Of a stretch of DNA of 43,453 bases, positions 33,833 through 42,800 are shown piece after piece (position 1 is the first letter of the stretch; the number at the start of each line of letters is the position of its first letter). The notes below the pieces were generated by a model, which was not told the origin of the DNA, did not search any database, and saw nothing but the letters and a program-made list of their open reading frames with translations. The stretch covers positions 1 through 43,453 of the forward strand of contig CADACC010000007.1 in the NCBI GenBank assembly GCA_902786275.1, read 5' to 3'. This DNA is from an uncultured Erysipelotrichaceae bacterium. Its GTDB lineage: Bacteria > Bacillota_I > Bacilli_A > RF39 > UBA660. The position numbers were made by a program, and so were the translations under genes.

Positions 33833-33861
33833 TTGATATTTTATTTTAAACTAGTTATAAT
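33833..33861 (+). promoter_or_regulatory. Strong promoter of the pilin operon
   Basis: TTGATA (33833-33838), 17-base spacer, TATAAT (33856-33861), followed by AAGGAGG before the pilin at 33899. A separate strong start fits the high need for pilin. Confidence 0.78.
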
Positions 33862-33898
33862 AAGTTTATAAATAAGATATAAGGAGGATATATAATAT

Positions 33899-34189
33899 AT
33901 GAAAGAAGCTACTGGAGAATTAAATATGACAGTTATTACTGTAGTTGCTATAGTTGCAGTTGGAGGTTTATTTACATTATTTGTATGGCCTGCAATTAGA
34001 AGAAGTATAAGACTTAATTCAGCTTGTAGTTCAGCAGGTAATACTGAATATAAAACAACTGAAAATGATGGAGCTACTATTGAATGTAACACAGCTTCTC
34101 TAAAGGGTAAATGCCAATTAACTGAGAAGAATGGTTCTAAACACCAAAAACAATGTGATACAAACAATACTGGTAACCAAAATAATTAA
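33899..34189 (+). CDS. Flp-like major pilin candidate
   Basis: 96 residues: MKEATGELN, a membrane helix (about 10-29), then a short hydrophilic domain with several Cys (SACSSAG, IECNTAS, GKCQLT, KQCDTN). Helix at the extreme N-terminus and small size are as in Flp pilins. The usual Flp leader with G-x4-E-Y is not present; instead the chain begins with a 6-residue stretch ending in Gly, followed by Glu. It is the first gene after the strong promoter, with AAGGAGG upstream, so it is the best candidate for the main subunit. Confidence 0.75.
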   Translation: MKEATGELNMTVITVVAIVAVGGLFTLFVWPAIRRSIRLNSACSSAGNTEYKTTENDGATIECNTASLKGKCQLTEKNGSKHQKQCDTNNTGNQNN

Positions 34190-34232
34190 TATTTTGTAAT
34201 ACTTATAGTTTTAAGAATAGAGGGCAAACAAA

Positions 34233-34502
34233 GTGAAAGAGGCGACAGGTGAACTAAATTCTAGTGTTATAATTCTTATAACGATAGGACTCCTATCGAC
34301 TTTTTTCTTTACTATAGTTTGGCCTTTTTTAAATAAGAATTTAAAATCTAGTACAAAGTGTAGTAGTGCATACTGCCCACCTGTTTGTACTAAGTCTAGT
34401 AATGGCAAAAAAACTTGCAAACCTAACTGGGCTGATGATGATCATAAGACAGTTAAATGTAAGTATGAGGGTACAACTATGAAGTGCCCTTATAAGGGAT
34501 AG
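34233..34502 (+). CDS. Pilin-like protein, paralogue of the major pilin
   Basis: 89 residues, GTG start after AGAGGG. The first nine residues, MKEATGELN, are identical to the previous pilin, then a helix (SSVIILITIGLLSTFFFTIV, about 10-29) ending in WP as in the paralogue, and a Cys/Lys-rich tail (SAYCPPVCTKSSNGKKTCKP, VKCKYEG, MKCPYKG). Likely a second or variant subunit of the same fibre. Confidence 0.75.
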   Translation: MKEATGELNSSVIILITIGLLSTFFFTIVWPFLNKNLKSSTKCSSAYCPPVCTKSSNGKKTCKPNWADDDHKTVKCKYEGTTMKCPYKG

Positions 34503-34517
34503 AGTGGTGATTGACTA

Positions 34518-34997
34518 GTGAGAGAATCTTTTGGATCAACTTGGTTATTCCAAATTGTTATAGTTTTTATCCTTATTTTTACAGGATATATATGTCTTTC
34601 AATTAACCATTCTAAAGCTTTTGCAATTAAAAATGATATTATATTGGAACTACAAAGAAATGGTGGATATAATGCAACAGCTGCAGCTAATGTAAAAACA
34701 CTTCTTGAAAGATCTGGTTATAGAACTAGTGGAAAGTGTGATAAAGGCTGGACTGGTTATACAAGAGATGGTAAAGTGGATTCTAATGGTAAGAACTCAG
34801 TATTCTGCTTACAAAAAGTTGATATAGCTCAAGCTTATGCACATCAAAATGCATATGGTAAAACAATAGTTGAATATCCTGAAACTTTTTACTATAAAAT
34901 AAAGGTTTTTTATCAACTAGATTTACCAGTTTTAAACTCTTTTGCAACATTTTATGTAAGAGGAGATACTAAAGTTATTGCACCACTTAAAAGCTAG
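34518..34997 (+). CDS. Minor pilin-like protein (TadE/TadF-type layout), copy 1
   Basis: 159 residues with GTG start after a GGTGAT site. MRESFGSTW, membrane helix (LFQIVIVFILIFTGYICLSI), then an outer domain with two Cys (GKCDKGW, VFCLQK) and a closing beta segment (YYKIKVFYQLDLPVLNSFAT). Same layout as the next gene. TadE/TadF-like pseudopilins prime pilus assembly; the assignment rests on layout and position. Confidence 0.76.
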   Translation: MRESFGSTWLFQIVIVFILIFTGYICLSINHSKAFAIKNDIILELQRNGGYNATAAANVKTLLERSGYRTSGKCDKGWTGYTRDGKVDSNGKNSVFCLQKVDIAQAYAHQNAYGKTIVEYPETFYYKIKVFYQLDLPVLNSFATFYVRGDTKVIAPLKS

Positions 34998-35019
34998 AAT
35001 AAGAAGGGAAATGGTATAG

Positions 35020-35532
35020 ATGAGAGAATCTATTGGTAGTACATGGGTTTTTATGCTTGTAATAGTTTTTATCTTACTATTCGTAAGTTTTTTAACTCTG
35101 GCCTTAACTTATTCTAAAAGTTTTAAAACTAAAAATGAATTAATAAATATAATTGAAAAATATGAAGGTGTATCATCTGATTCAGTAAAGGTAATTAATA
35201 ATTATTTATCTTATACTGGTTATGATATAAAAGGACAGTGTCCATCTGATAATACAGGTAAATGGCTTGCATCAACTAACCTTAAATCTAATACTCTTGT
35301 TAAAGCTCAAAATGGACAAGAATATTTTTACTGTGTTAGACGTGACTATACAACTAAACCTGTTAAAGGTGGAAAGAGTAAGAAAAATTTAAAATCTGTA
35401 TATTATGAAATAGTTATATTTTATAGATTTAATCTTCCTATAATAGATACAGTTACCAAATTTAAAGTAGATGGTTTAACTGGTGATATAGTAAAAACAA
35501 ATGATTACTTTGATAAAGTAAGTTTTAATTAG
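35020..35532 (+). CDS. Minor pilin-like protein (TadE/TadF-type layout), copy 2
   Basis: 170 residues: MRESIGSTW, helix (VFMLVIVFILLFVSFLTLAL), then an outer domain with two Cys (GQCPSDN, FYCVRRD) and YYEIVIFYRFNLPIIDTVTK, which aligns with the previous protein. AGAAGGGAA precedes the ATG. The pair appears to be a tandem duplication. Confidence 0.77.
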   Translation: MRESIGSTWVFMLVIVFILLFVSFLTLALTYSKSFKTKNELINIIEKYEGVSSDSVKVINNYLSYTGYDIKGQCPSDNTGKWLASTNLKSNTLVKAQNGQEYFYCVRRDYTTKPVKGGKSKKNLKSVYYEIVIFYRFNLPIIDTVTKFKVDGLTGDIVKTNDYFDKVSFN

Positions 35533-35546
35533 AAAAGGTGAAGTTT

Positions 35547-36551
35547 ATGAACGTTATAGTTAGTAACAAAAATCAAGATATATTATCTAATCTAGATATT
35601 GATTTAATTAAAAGTATAAATGGTGAGTTTACTCCTGAAGAAATATCAGCTCAATTTCCACCAAACTTTTATTTTAATAAAATGGTTTTAGATATAACTG
35701 CAGTTAAGGGTTATACTGATATTAATATTATTCAAGAATTATCTCTTCTTTTAGATATGTCTAAAGTTGTATTATTCTTAGATGATTCAGAACAAGTTAA
35801 TTCACCGGTTTATTTATCTCAACTTGTTTCAATGGGTATATATAACTTTACTAAGAATGTTGATGCAGTTAAGTTCTTAATAGATAATCCTAACACTTAT
35901 AAAGATGTTGCTAGTTATCATCAACTTAATAATGTATCAAGTAAAGCAACAAGCTCTATGTCAATTGGTGGACTTGATTCAGTTGAAGATTCACGTCTTA
36001 GAGTTATAGGATTTAAAAATATTACATCTGGCGCAGGAGCAACAACATTATGCTATATGCTAAAAAAACAACTTGAAAAATCTTATGGTGTTATTGCTGT
36101 TGAAGTAGGTAAAAATGATTTTATGTACTTAAATGATAAGTCTTTACAAAAGACTGATGATTTATCATCATTTATTAACAATAACCAAAGAAGTGAAGTT
36201 ATTTTAGTTGATTTAAATGATTCAGAGAATGAAGACTTATGTACTGATGTTGTTTATTTAATTGAACCTGGTTTACTTAAACTTAATAAGTTAATTAGAA
36301 GAGATAGTCAAATTTTTGAAAAACTTAAAGGTAAAAAGATTGTTTTAAATAGAAGTGTATTATCTGAAAAAGATGTTCAAGATTTTGAATCTGAAAGTGG
36401 TAGTAAGATATTCTTTAATATACCAAATTTAGATGATAAAAAAGAATATCATAAAGTTTTAGAAGACTTCTTAGTTGAGATGGAATTCTTAAGATTTAAA
36501 AGTGATGGAACTTCTTCTAAAAATAAAGGTTTATTTAGCATATTTAAATAA
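35547..36551 (+). CDS. TadZ/CpaE-like ATPase
   Basis: 334 residues, ATG after AAAAGGTG. N-terminal receiver-like domain without an obvious phosphate-acceptor set (about 1-120: KVVLFLDDSEQVNSPVYLSQ), then a MinD/ParA-like P-loop domain with NITSGAGATTL. The Walker A Lys is missing at the usual GKT place (GAGATT), as in the CpaE/TadZ family with G-x-G-A-T-T. VILVDLND is the Walker B-like strand. TadZ proteins locate the Tad machine at one cell site. The gene is the last of the pilin operon; the stop codon lies in the terminator. Confidence 0.82.
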   Translation: MNVIVSNKNQDILSNLDIDLIKSINGEFTPEEISAQFPPNFYFNKMVLDITAVKGYTDINIIQELSLLLDMSKVVLFLDDSEQVNSPVYLSQLVSMGIYNFTKNVDAVKFLIDNPNTYKDVASYHQLNNVSSKATSSMSIGGLDSVEDSRLRVIGFKNITSGAGATTLCYMLKKQLEKSYGVIAVEVGKNDFMYLNDKSLQKTDDLSSFINNNQRSEVILVDLNDSENEDLCTDVVYLIEPGLLKLNKLIRRDSQIFEKLKGKKIVLNRSVLSEKDVQDFESESGSKIFFNIPNLDDKKEYHKVLEDFLVEMEFLRFKSDGTSSKNKGLFSIFK

Positions 36552-36570
36552 AATTAAATATGCTTTTTTT
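36538..36570 (+). terminator. Terminator at the end of the pilin operon
   Basis: GCATATTTAA / TTAAATATGC, 10 bp, seven T. Confidence 0.85.
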
Positions 36571-36571
36571 A

Positions 36572-36599
36572 TTGACTTTTTTAATATTTTCCTTATAAT
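36572..36599 (+). promoter_or_regulatory. Promoter of the gene at 36634
   Basis: TTGACT (36572-36577), 16-base spacer, TATAAT (36594-36599), directly after the preceding T-run. Confidence 0.7.
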
Positions 36600-36633
36600 A
36601 CTTTACATCATAATTAAGGAGGATATTTCGATA

Positions 36634-36903
36634 ATGAAAGAATTAAGTTCATATTTAATTTCTAGTGGCATAGTTATAGATAATTTGAGTAAGGACGAAT
36701 ATCACACACTGGAATTATTATTTTTTAATTATAGAAAATATAGTAAACTATCATCTTCATCATCTTTAGATTCACGAATTGGAACATCTTTATATGGTAA
36801 TTTAGTTATAAATGCACAAAATTATAAAAGCTTATTAGATAACTATATTACAATGGTAAAGAAAAAGAGTGGATCAAGGGTTAGAATTGATTTACAGAAT
36901 TAA
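36634..36903 (+). CDS. Hypothetical 89-residue protein
   Basis: MKELSSYLISSGIVIDNLSK after a strong AAGGAGG. Predicted mostly helical, with a Ser-rich turn (SKLSSSSSLD) in the middle and a basic end (KKKSGSRVRIDLQN). No signal, no membrane helix. It lacks the W-x-G motif and two-helix length pattern of WXG100 proteins, so I do not call it a type VII substrate. It has its own promoter and a weak AT hairpin (36906-36925) after it. Confidence 0.68.
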   Translation: MKELSSYLISSGIVIDNLSKDEYHTLELLFFNYRKYSKLSSSSSLDSRIGTSLYGNLVINAQNYKSLLDNYITMVKKKSGSRVRIDLQN

Positions 36904-36923
36904 CTATAATTATCAATTATTTT

Positions 36924-36952
36924 TTGACTTTATAGTTTATTATTTATATAAT
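36924..36952 (+). promoter_or_regulatory. Promoter of the gene at 36980
   Basis: TTGACT (36924-36929), 17-base spacer, TATAAT (36947-36952). Confidence 0.75.
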
Positions 36953-36979
36953 TATATTTAGAGTAGAGGTTTGATTTAT

Positions 36980-39472
36980 ATGGCAAATAAAATAGAAAAA
37001 TTAAAAACTAATATTAAAGAAAATTACGAAGTTTTGGATGAAGCTAAACTTGATAAGTTTTTGAAAAGTAATGAGTCAAATTTATCTTCAGTTAAAAGAG
37101 AATTAGCAGCACTTGATAGATATAGTGTAAGCCTTGATAAAAATGTTGTTAAAGTTTTAACAGATTTTTGTAAATCTATTAATTCTTCAAAGTCACATTA
37201 TACTCGTCTTGTAAAAAATGTTACTGCTGCTAAAACTAAAATTAAAGCTAAAATAGACAAATTAGCTAAGAAGGGTAAGACTGATCCTGTATTAGAAAAA
37301 GACTTGAAAAAGATCACAGAGTCAGAGGAAATATTAGCTGCAATTGCAAGAAAAAGAACTGATATTTTAAAACTTATTAATGATATAAAAGGAATTGAAA
37401 ATCTAGCTCCTAACATTAAAAGTGCAAAAGCTGATATTAAACAATTAAATCGTCAGATTAAAACAAGAGAAGCTCTTGCCAAACTTCCATTTAAATCAAA
37501 AAATAATGAATTAGAACAACTTAAAAAACAAAGAGATAGACGTATTCAAGATTTACAAAATCTTCTTGATAGAAGAACTTATTGCCATGAAGCTATTGAA
37601 AAAGCTTTAGGTGGTAATATTAATTCTTACGCTCAAGCTTATAATAAGCAATTGGCTTTAATTGAGAAAAACTTTGTTGCTGATAAAAATGAATCTAAAA
37701 TTAGTGTTATTACTTCTAAAAATGTTGAACTTGAAATTGCTGCTTTAAGATTTTCTGCAAATAGAGCATTTGGAAAAGTAAAAGACACTCAAACCCAAAT
37801 TGGATTAATTACAGGAAATATAGGTGTAGATATTAAAAGTGGTGCAAAAACTGTTGAACCTCAACAAAAGGATGAAGATAAAGAAAAAGGACAACAAGGC
37901 GGAGAAGGAGAAAATAAAGGAAAAGGTGGACCAACTCCTCCAGTATTACCTGGTATGGGAAAACCTCCTGTAACTTCAACACCTTCACAACCACAACCTC
38001 CAAAACCTCAAACAGCGCCTACTCAACCAACTCCACCACAACCTGCTCCAGGCTCTGATAATCCTGGTGAGCCTACTGTTCCGGAGTTAGATGTTGATAA
38101 TGCTCTTAAAGCTGGTTTAATTACAGCAGTAGGCGGACAAATTGTTACTGGTATTAGTGAACAAGAACAAGTTAAATTATTATCTGATAGATTAAGTATT
38201 AGTCAAGATTTAGTTAAATCTTTAAAACAAAATAAACAATTAGATTTATTTGATTATTCAGTAATTGCTGATTTTATAAATAAAAATAATTGTAATGGTA
38301 AAGAAACTGAAATCATAAATTTATTCGGACTATGTAGAACTGGTGGTATTTCACAAGAGACATTAGATAGTCTTTTAAGAACTATGACTCATCCTAAATT
38401 AGAAGTTACTAAGTCTATTGTTAATGTTCCTAAAACTTCTAAAGAGTTTGCAAAAGAATATGGTTTAAGTGAAGAATATGCTTACGAAATATATAGAGTA
38501 AGTAAATCTGATATACCATTTGTTGCTAAAAAAATTATTGATAAGAAAATGACTTTAGAAGAAGCAAGAGAATATATAGATCAATTTAAAGAAATTAGTG
38601 ATCTTAAAGCAAAAGAAGCTCCTGCTAAGAAATCAACAATAAGAAAAACAACTAAAACTTCAACTAAGAAACCTTCTAAATCAAATACTGATAAGGCTAA
38701 GAAAGAGGAACCAGTTGTACAAACTGTTGAACCTGTAAAAGCAGAGGAACCCATTAAGGAAGCTGAACCTGCTATTAAAAATGATCCAATTATTGAGGAT
38801 GCTATAAATAAACTAGGTAGTGAACCTGAAATTAAAACAGAAGTACTTGGAACAGATGTTAATGAAAAAGAAAAAGAAGTTACTAGTCCTGTAGTTGCTC
38901 CTGAGGCACCAGTTGTAACAGAAGAAGAAACTAAGAAGAATGGACAAACACCTGATATATCATCTCTATTAAAACATGTTTATGGTCCTCTAGAAGCTCC
39001 TGAAGTACCTGTTGCTGATAAACCTGAAACTAAGGATGAACATGAAGTACAAGAATCATCAGAACCAGAGAAAACTGAAGAGGCATCTAAACCTGCTGAA
39101 GAACAAAAAGATAATGTTGAACCAGTTAGTGTGCCAACTCTTCCTGAGTTATCTGCACCGGTTCAAAAATCAGAAGATGTTGTTGAACCAACATTCGTTG
39201 AACCTTCAACTCCTGTTCCAGATTCTACTCCTGTTGAGCCTCAACAAACTGCTCCTGAAGCAAAACCTGAAAATGTAACTGTTACTGTAGTTCCTGAACA
39301 ACCTGAAATTCCTGTAAAAGAGGAGAATGTAAGTATGGTTAAAAAAGTTGTTGCAATTGGAAAAGACGTTTATGTAAAAACTATAGGTAGAGTTAAAAAC
39401 TACATTGTTACAAATGCAATTGATTCAAATCTTGAGTCACCTGCACTTGATGATGGAGGTAGAAATAGATAA
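36980..39472 (+). CDS. Large coiled-coil and disordered protein, unknown
   Basis: 830 residues, no signal and no membrane segment. Residues about 1-290: long charged helices, coiled coil (KAKIDKLAKKGKTDPVLEKD; KADIKQLNRQIKTREALAK). About 295-370: Gly/Pro/Gln/Thr-rich linker. About 375-545: a folded helical domain (QEQVKLLSDRLSISQDLVKS; SKEFAKEYGLSEEYAYEIYR). About 550-780: disordered, Pro/Glu/Val/Lys-rich with repeated EP-V-K units. Final 50 residues: basic/hydrophobic helix (VKKVVAIGKDVYVKTIGRVK). ATG at 36980 is preferred; TTG 36971 is 2 bases from the AGAGG site. It overlaps the DUF1292-like gene by one base. It may be a scaffold of the neighbouring pilus or type VII machine; context only. 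Confidence 0.78.
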   Translation: MANKIEKLKTNIKENYEVLDEAKLDKFLKSNESNLSSVKRELAALDRYSVSLDKNVVKVLTDFCKSINSSKSHYTRLVKNVTAAKTKIKAKIDKLAKKGKTDPVLEKDLKKITESEEILAAIARKRTDILKLINDIKGIENLAPNIKSAKADIKQLNRQIKTREALAKLPFKSKNNELEQLKKQRDRRIQDLQNLLDRRTYCHEAIEKALGGNINSYAQAYNKQLALIEKNFVADKNESKISVITSKNVELEIAALRFSANRAFGKVKDTQTQIGLITGNIGVDIKSGAKTVEPQQKDEDKEKGQQGGEGENKGKGGPTPPVLPGMGKPPVTSTPSQPQPPKPQTAPTQPTPPQPAPGSDNPGEPTVPELDVDNALKAGLITAVGGQIVTGISEQEQVKLLSDRLSISQDLVKSLKQNKQLDLFDYSVIADFINKNNCNGKETEIINLFGLCRTGGISQETLDSLLRTMTHPKLEVTKSIVNVPKTSKEFAKEYGLSEEYAYEIYRVSKSDIPFVAKKIIDKKMTLEEAREYIDQFKEISDLKAKEAPAKKSTIRKTTKTSTKKPSKSNTDKAKKEEPVVQTVEPVKAEEPIKEAEPAIKNDPIIEDAINKLGSEPEIKTEVLGTDVNEKEKEVTSPVVAPEAPVVTEEETKKNGQTPDISSLLKHVYGPLEAPEVPVADKPETKDEHEVQESSEPEKTEEASKPAEEQKDNVEPVSVPTLPELSAPVQKSEDVVEPTFVEPSTPVPDSTPVEPQQTAPEAKPENVTVTVVPEQPEIPVKEENVSMVKKVVAIGKDVYVKTIGRVKNYIVTNAIDSNLESPALDDGGRNR

Positions 39473-39717
39473 TGAAAAAGGGAATGTGTGTTACACTTGA
39501 TGATGGAAGAGAACTTATATTAGTTGATTCTGTTAATCATAGAGATACAAAATATTTTGCTGCAGCACCTAAAGATGAAACTATAAATGATTTATCATTC
39601 TTTAGACTTTTGTATGATGAAAATGGAGCTGAATATTTAGAAGAAATTCTAAGTGAAGAATATGCTGATGTAATAGATGCTTTAGTACATCATATAATGC
39701 AAATGAGTGTTGAGTAA
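39472..39717 (+). CDS. DUF1292-like small protein
   Basis: 81 residues: MKKGMCVTLDDGRELILVDS, then KYFAAAPKDETINDLSFFRL and an acidic end. The pattern (short beta strands around a hydrophobic L-V-D start, then F-R-L-x-x-D-E-x-G-x-E-Y-L) matches DUF1292/YrzB-type proteins of Firmicutes, of unknown role. The ATG overlaps the previous stop (TAATG), so it is co-translated with the coiled-coil protein. A strong terminator follows. Confidence 0.7.
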   Translation: MKKGMCVTLDDGRELILVDSVNHRDTKYFAAAPKDETINDLSFFRLLYDENGAEYLEEILSEEYADVIDALVHHIMQMSVE

Positions 39718-39728
39718 GTATATAAATA

Positions 39729-39768
39729 AAAACATATTAATATTTAAATTAATATGTTTTTTTTTGAC
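39729..39768. terminator. Terminator before the essC-like gene
   Basis: AAAACATATTAAT / ATTAATATGTTTT, 13 bp, loop ATTTAA, long T-run. The T-run leads directly into TTGACA (39764-39769), a likely -35 for the next gene. Confidence 0.88.
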
Positions 39769-39814
39769 ATTAATTATGTTATTATATATTTATAAATAAT
39801 AGGGGTTGATTGTT

Positions 39815-42800
39815 ATGCTGATAACACTTTTCTTATCAGATAAAATCTATTATTTTAAATTACCAACTGAAGTATCAGGAAGTTTTTCTTTTTATCCTAA
39901 TAATGCTGAAGAAAAACTTATTAATGTTGAAGCTATAGATGGTACTTGGAAGTTTTATAGTACTTCATATTCTGAAATTATTTCAAATGGTATGACTGTT
40001 GATACAATTGATCTTGTACCAAATTCTTTTTATGTGTTAAAAAAAGATAATGTTTCTTATTTAGTATATGTTAGTGATTATACATTAAAAAATGCTATTG
40101 CCTATTCTTATGATGATAAACTTAGTTTAACTGTTTCAAATAAGGAAGGCTCAGGTATTGTATATAACTGTCCTTGTATTAATGAAACTGAATATAAGTT
40201 TGCGAGAACTGAAAAGGGAATAAGCGTTAATAAAATTGGTAAAGCTTTAATATATATAAATAATATTGGTTATAAAAATGAAAACTGTATGGTTAATTTT
40301 GGTGATACAGTTAACTTATATGGCCTTAAGATAATTTTCATGGAAACAATGATTATTATTTTAAATATTCCAGATAAGGTAAGAATAAATGAATCAAGTT
40401 GTCATATTACTAAGCAAGAGTTTACTACACCTTTAGAACTTGATGATTATGAAATAAAAGAAATGCCTTTATATCAACCACAAGACTATTATTCAAAAAC
40501 TCCAAGACTTAGAAGACAAATAGAGAAAAAAGAATTTAAGCTAAGCCCTCCACCTAAGACAAATACAGGTGGTAAATCTCCAATGCTTTTAGTTATTGGA
40601 CCAATGCTTACTATGGGACTTGTGTCATTTGTTATGGTATATAGTACATTTGCAAGTATTGCTCAAAGGAAAACAACATTATCGCAATCTTGGCTTCAAA
40701 TACTTTCATCTATTGCAATGCTTTGTACTATGCTTGTATGGCCAATGATTTCTCAGTGGTATACAAAAAGAGTAGAAAAAAGAAGTAAACTTAATTTAAT
40801 AACTAAATATAAAAATTATTTACTTTCTAAAGAAAGAGAACTTATAGAAGAAGTAAATTCTCAAAAAGTAATCTTGCAAGAAAACTTAATTACACTTAAT
40901 GATTGTATTAATTTAATTCAACACCGAGGTATTGGTTTCTGGTCAAAAAGAATTGATCAAAATGACTTTTTACAAGTAAGAACTGGTATTGGTGATGAAA
41001 GACTTAATATATATGTATCTTATAATGAAGAAGATTTTACCATTGAAGAAACTGCGTTAAAAAAAGAAGCTGATTTACTTGTTAGTAAATATAGTAAAAT
41101 CAGTGATGTTCCTATTGGATATTCATTTTATGAAAATAAAACGACAGCGTTAATTGGTCAGTATGATGTATCAATTAATTTTCTTAATTTTGTTGTACTA
41201 CAACTATTAACATTCTATAGTTATGAAGATTTAAAATTTGTTGTATTTACATCTAAAGAAAAAGAAAAAAATCTATCATACATGAAATATTTAAATCATA
41301 ATTTCACTAACGATAAAATGTTTAGATTCTTTGCATCAACTCCTGATAGTATAAGAACTGTATGTGAAGTTTTACAACAAGAGCTTGCAGCTCGTATGAA
41401 CTCTGAAGAACAAGTACGTAAACCACATTATTTTATTATTATTGATGGTTATGATTTAGTTAAAAGAGCTGAAGTTATTAAAGAAATAACTGAGCTTGAT
41501 CAAAACTATGGATTTAATGTTGTAATTCTTGAAAGTAAAATGAGTAAACTTCCAAGTAAATGTAATAACTTTATAATATTATCTGAAACTAATTGTGAAA
41601 TTCTTAAAAACTCATATGAAAATCAATCTCAAACTTCATTTATTAATGAATCTAATTTTAAAATCAACATGCTTCATTATGCAAAAATACTATCAAACAT
41701 TCCAATTGAGTTTGAAGATGGTGTTTCTGAAATTCCTGATATGGTAACATTCATGGAAATGGAAAAAATAGGTAAAGTTGAACAACTTAATATTTTAAAC
41801 AGATGGAATACTAATGATTCAACTCAAAGTCTTAGAACTGAAATTGGTGTTGATGAACAAAATGAAATAATGTATTTAGATTTACATGAAAAATATCATG
41901 GACCTCATGGTTTAATAGCAGGTATGACTGGTTCTGGTAAATCTGAGTTTATTATTACTTATATATTATCAATGTGTATTAATTATTCACCTGATGATGT
42001 TTCATTTATTTTAATTGACTACAAAGGTGGAGGATTAACTGGTGCTTTTTCTAATAAAACACTTGGTTTAGAACTTCCACACTTAGTTGGTACAATTACA
42101 AACCTTGATAAAGCAGAACTTGATAGATCTTTAGTAAGTATAAGTAGTGAAATAAAAAGAAGACAAATTGTATTTAATAATGCAAGAGATGCTCTTGGTG
42201 AAAGTACAATGGATATTTATAAATATCAAAGATTCTATAAAGAAGGTTATTTAGATGAACCTGTACCGCATTTATTTATTATATGTGATGAGTTTGCTGA
42301 GTTAAAAGTTCAACAACCAGAATTTATCGATAACTTAATATCTGTTGCGCGTATTGGTCGTAGTTTAGGAGTTCACTTAATTCTAGCTACGCAAAAACCA
42401 ACAGGTGTTGTCAACGATCAAATATGGTCAAACTCTAAATTTAGAGTATCACTTAAAGTACAAGATGAATCTGATAGCCGTGAAATGCTTAAAAGTCCTG
42501 ATGCTGCATATATTACTCAAACTGGTAGATTCTTCCTTCAAGTTGGTAATAATGAATATTTTGCCCTTGGACAATCTGCTTGGTGTGGAGCTAAATATTT
42601 CCCAGCAGATAAGATTCAAAAACAAGTTGATAGAAGCGTTGATGTAATTAATGATTTTGGATATAAAATTAAAAGTATTCAAGCATCTAATGGTCAAATG
42701 GTTGAAGCTGATGGTGATCAAGTTACAGCTATTTTAAAATCTATTATTAGTGTTGCTGATAGTTTAGGTAAAAGAGCTAATAAATTATGGCTTGAAAATA

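Noticed and set aside
33841-34420. Minus-strand open frames opposite the two pilins
   Set aside because: The plus frames share a nine-residue start, a helix and good ribosome binding sites behind a strong promoter; the minus frames show no such support.
36634-36903. WXG100/EsxA-like type VII substrate
   Set aside because: Length is close, but there is no W-x-G turn and no matching helix-turn-helix pattern.
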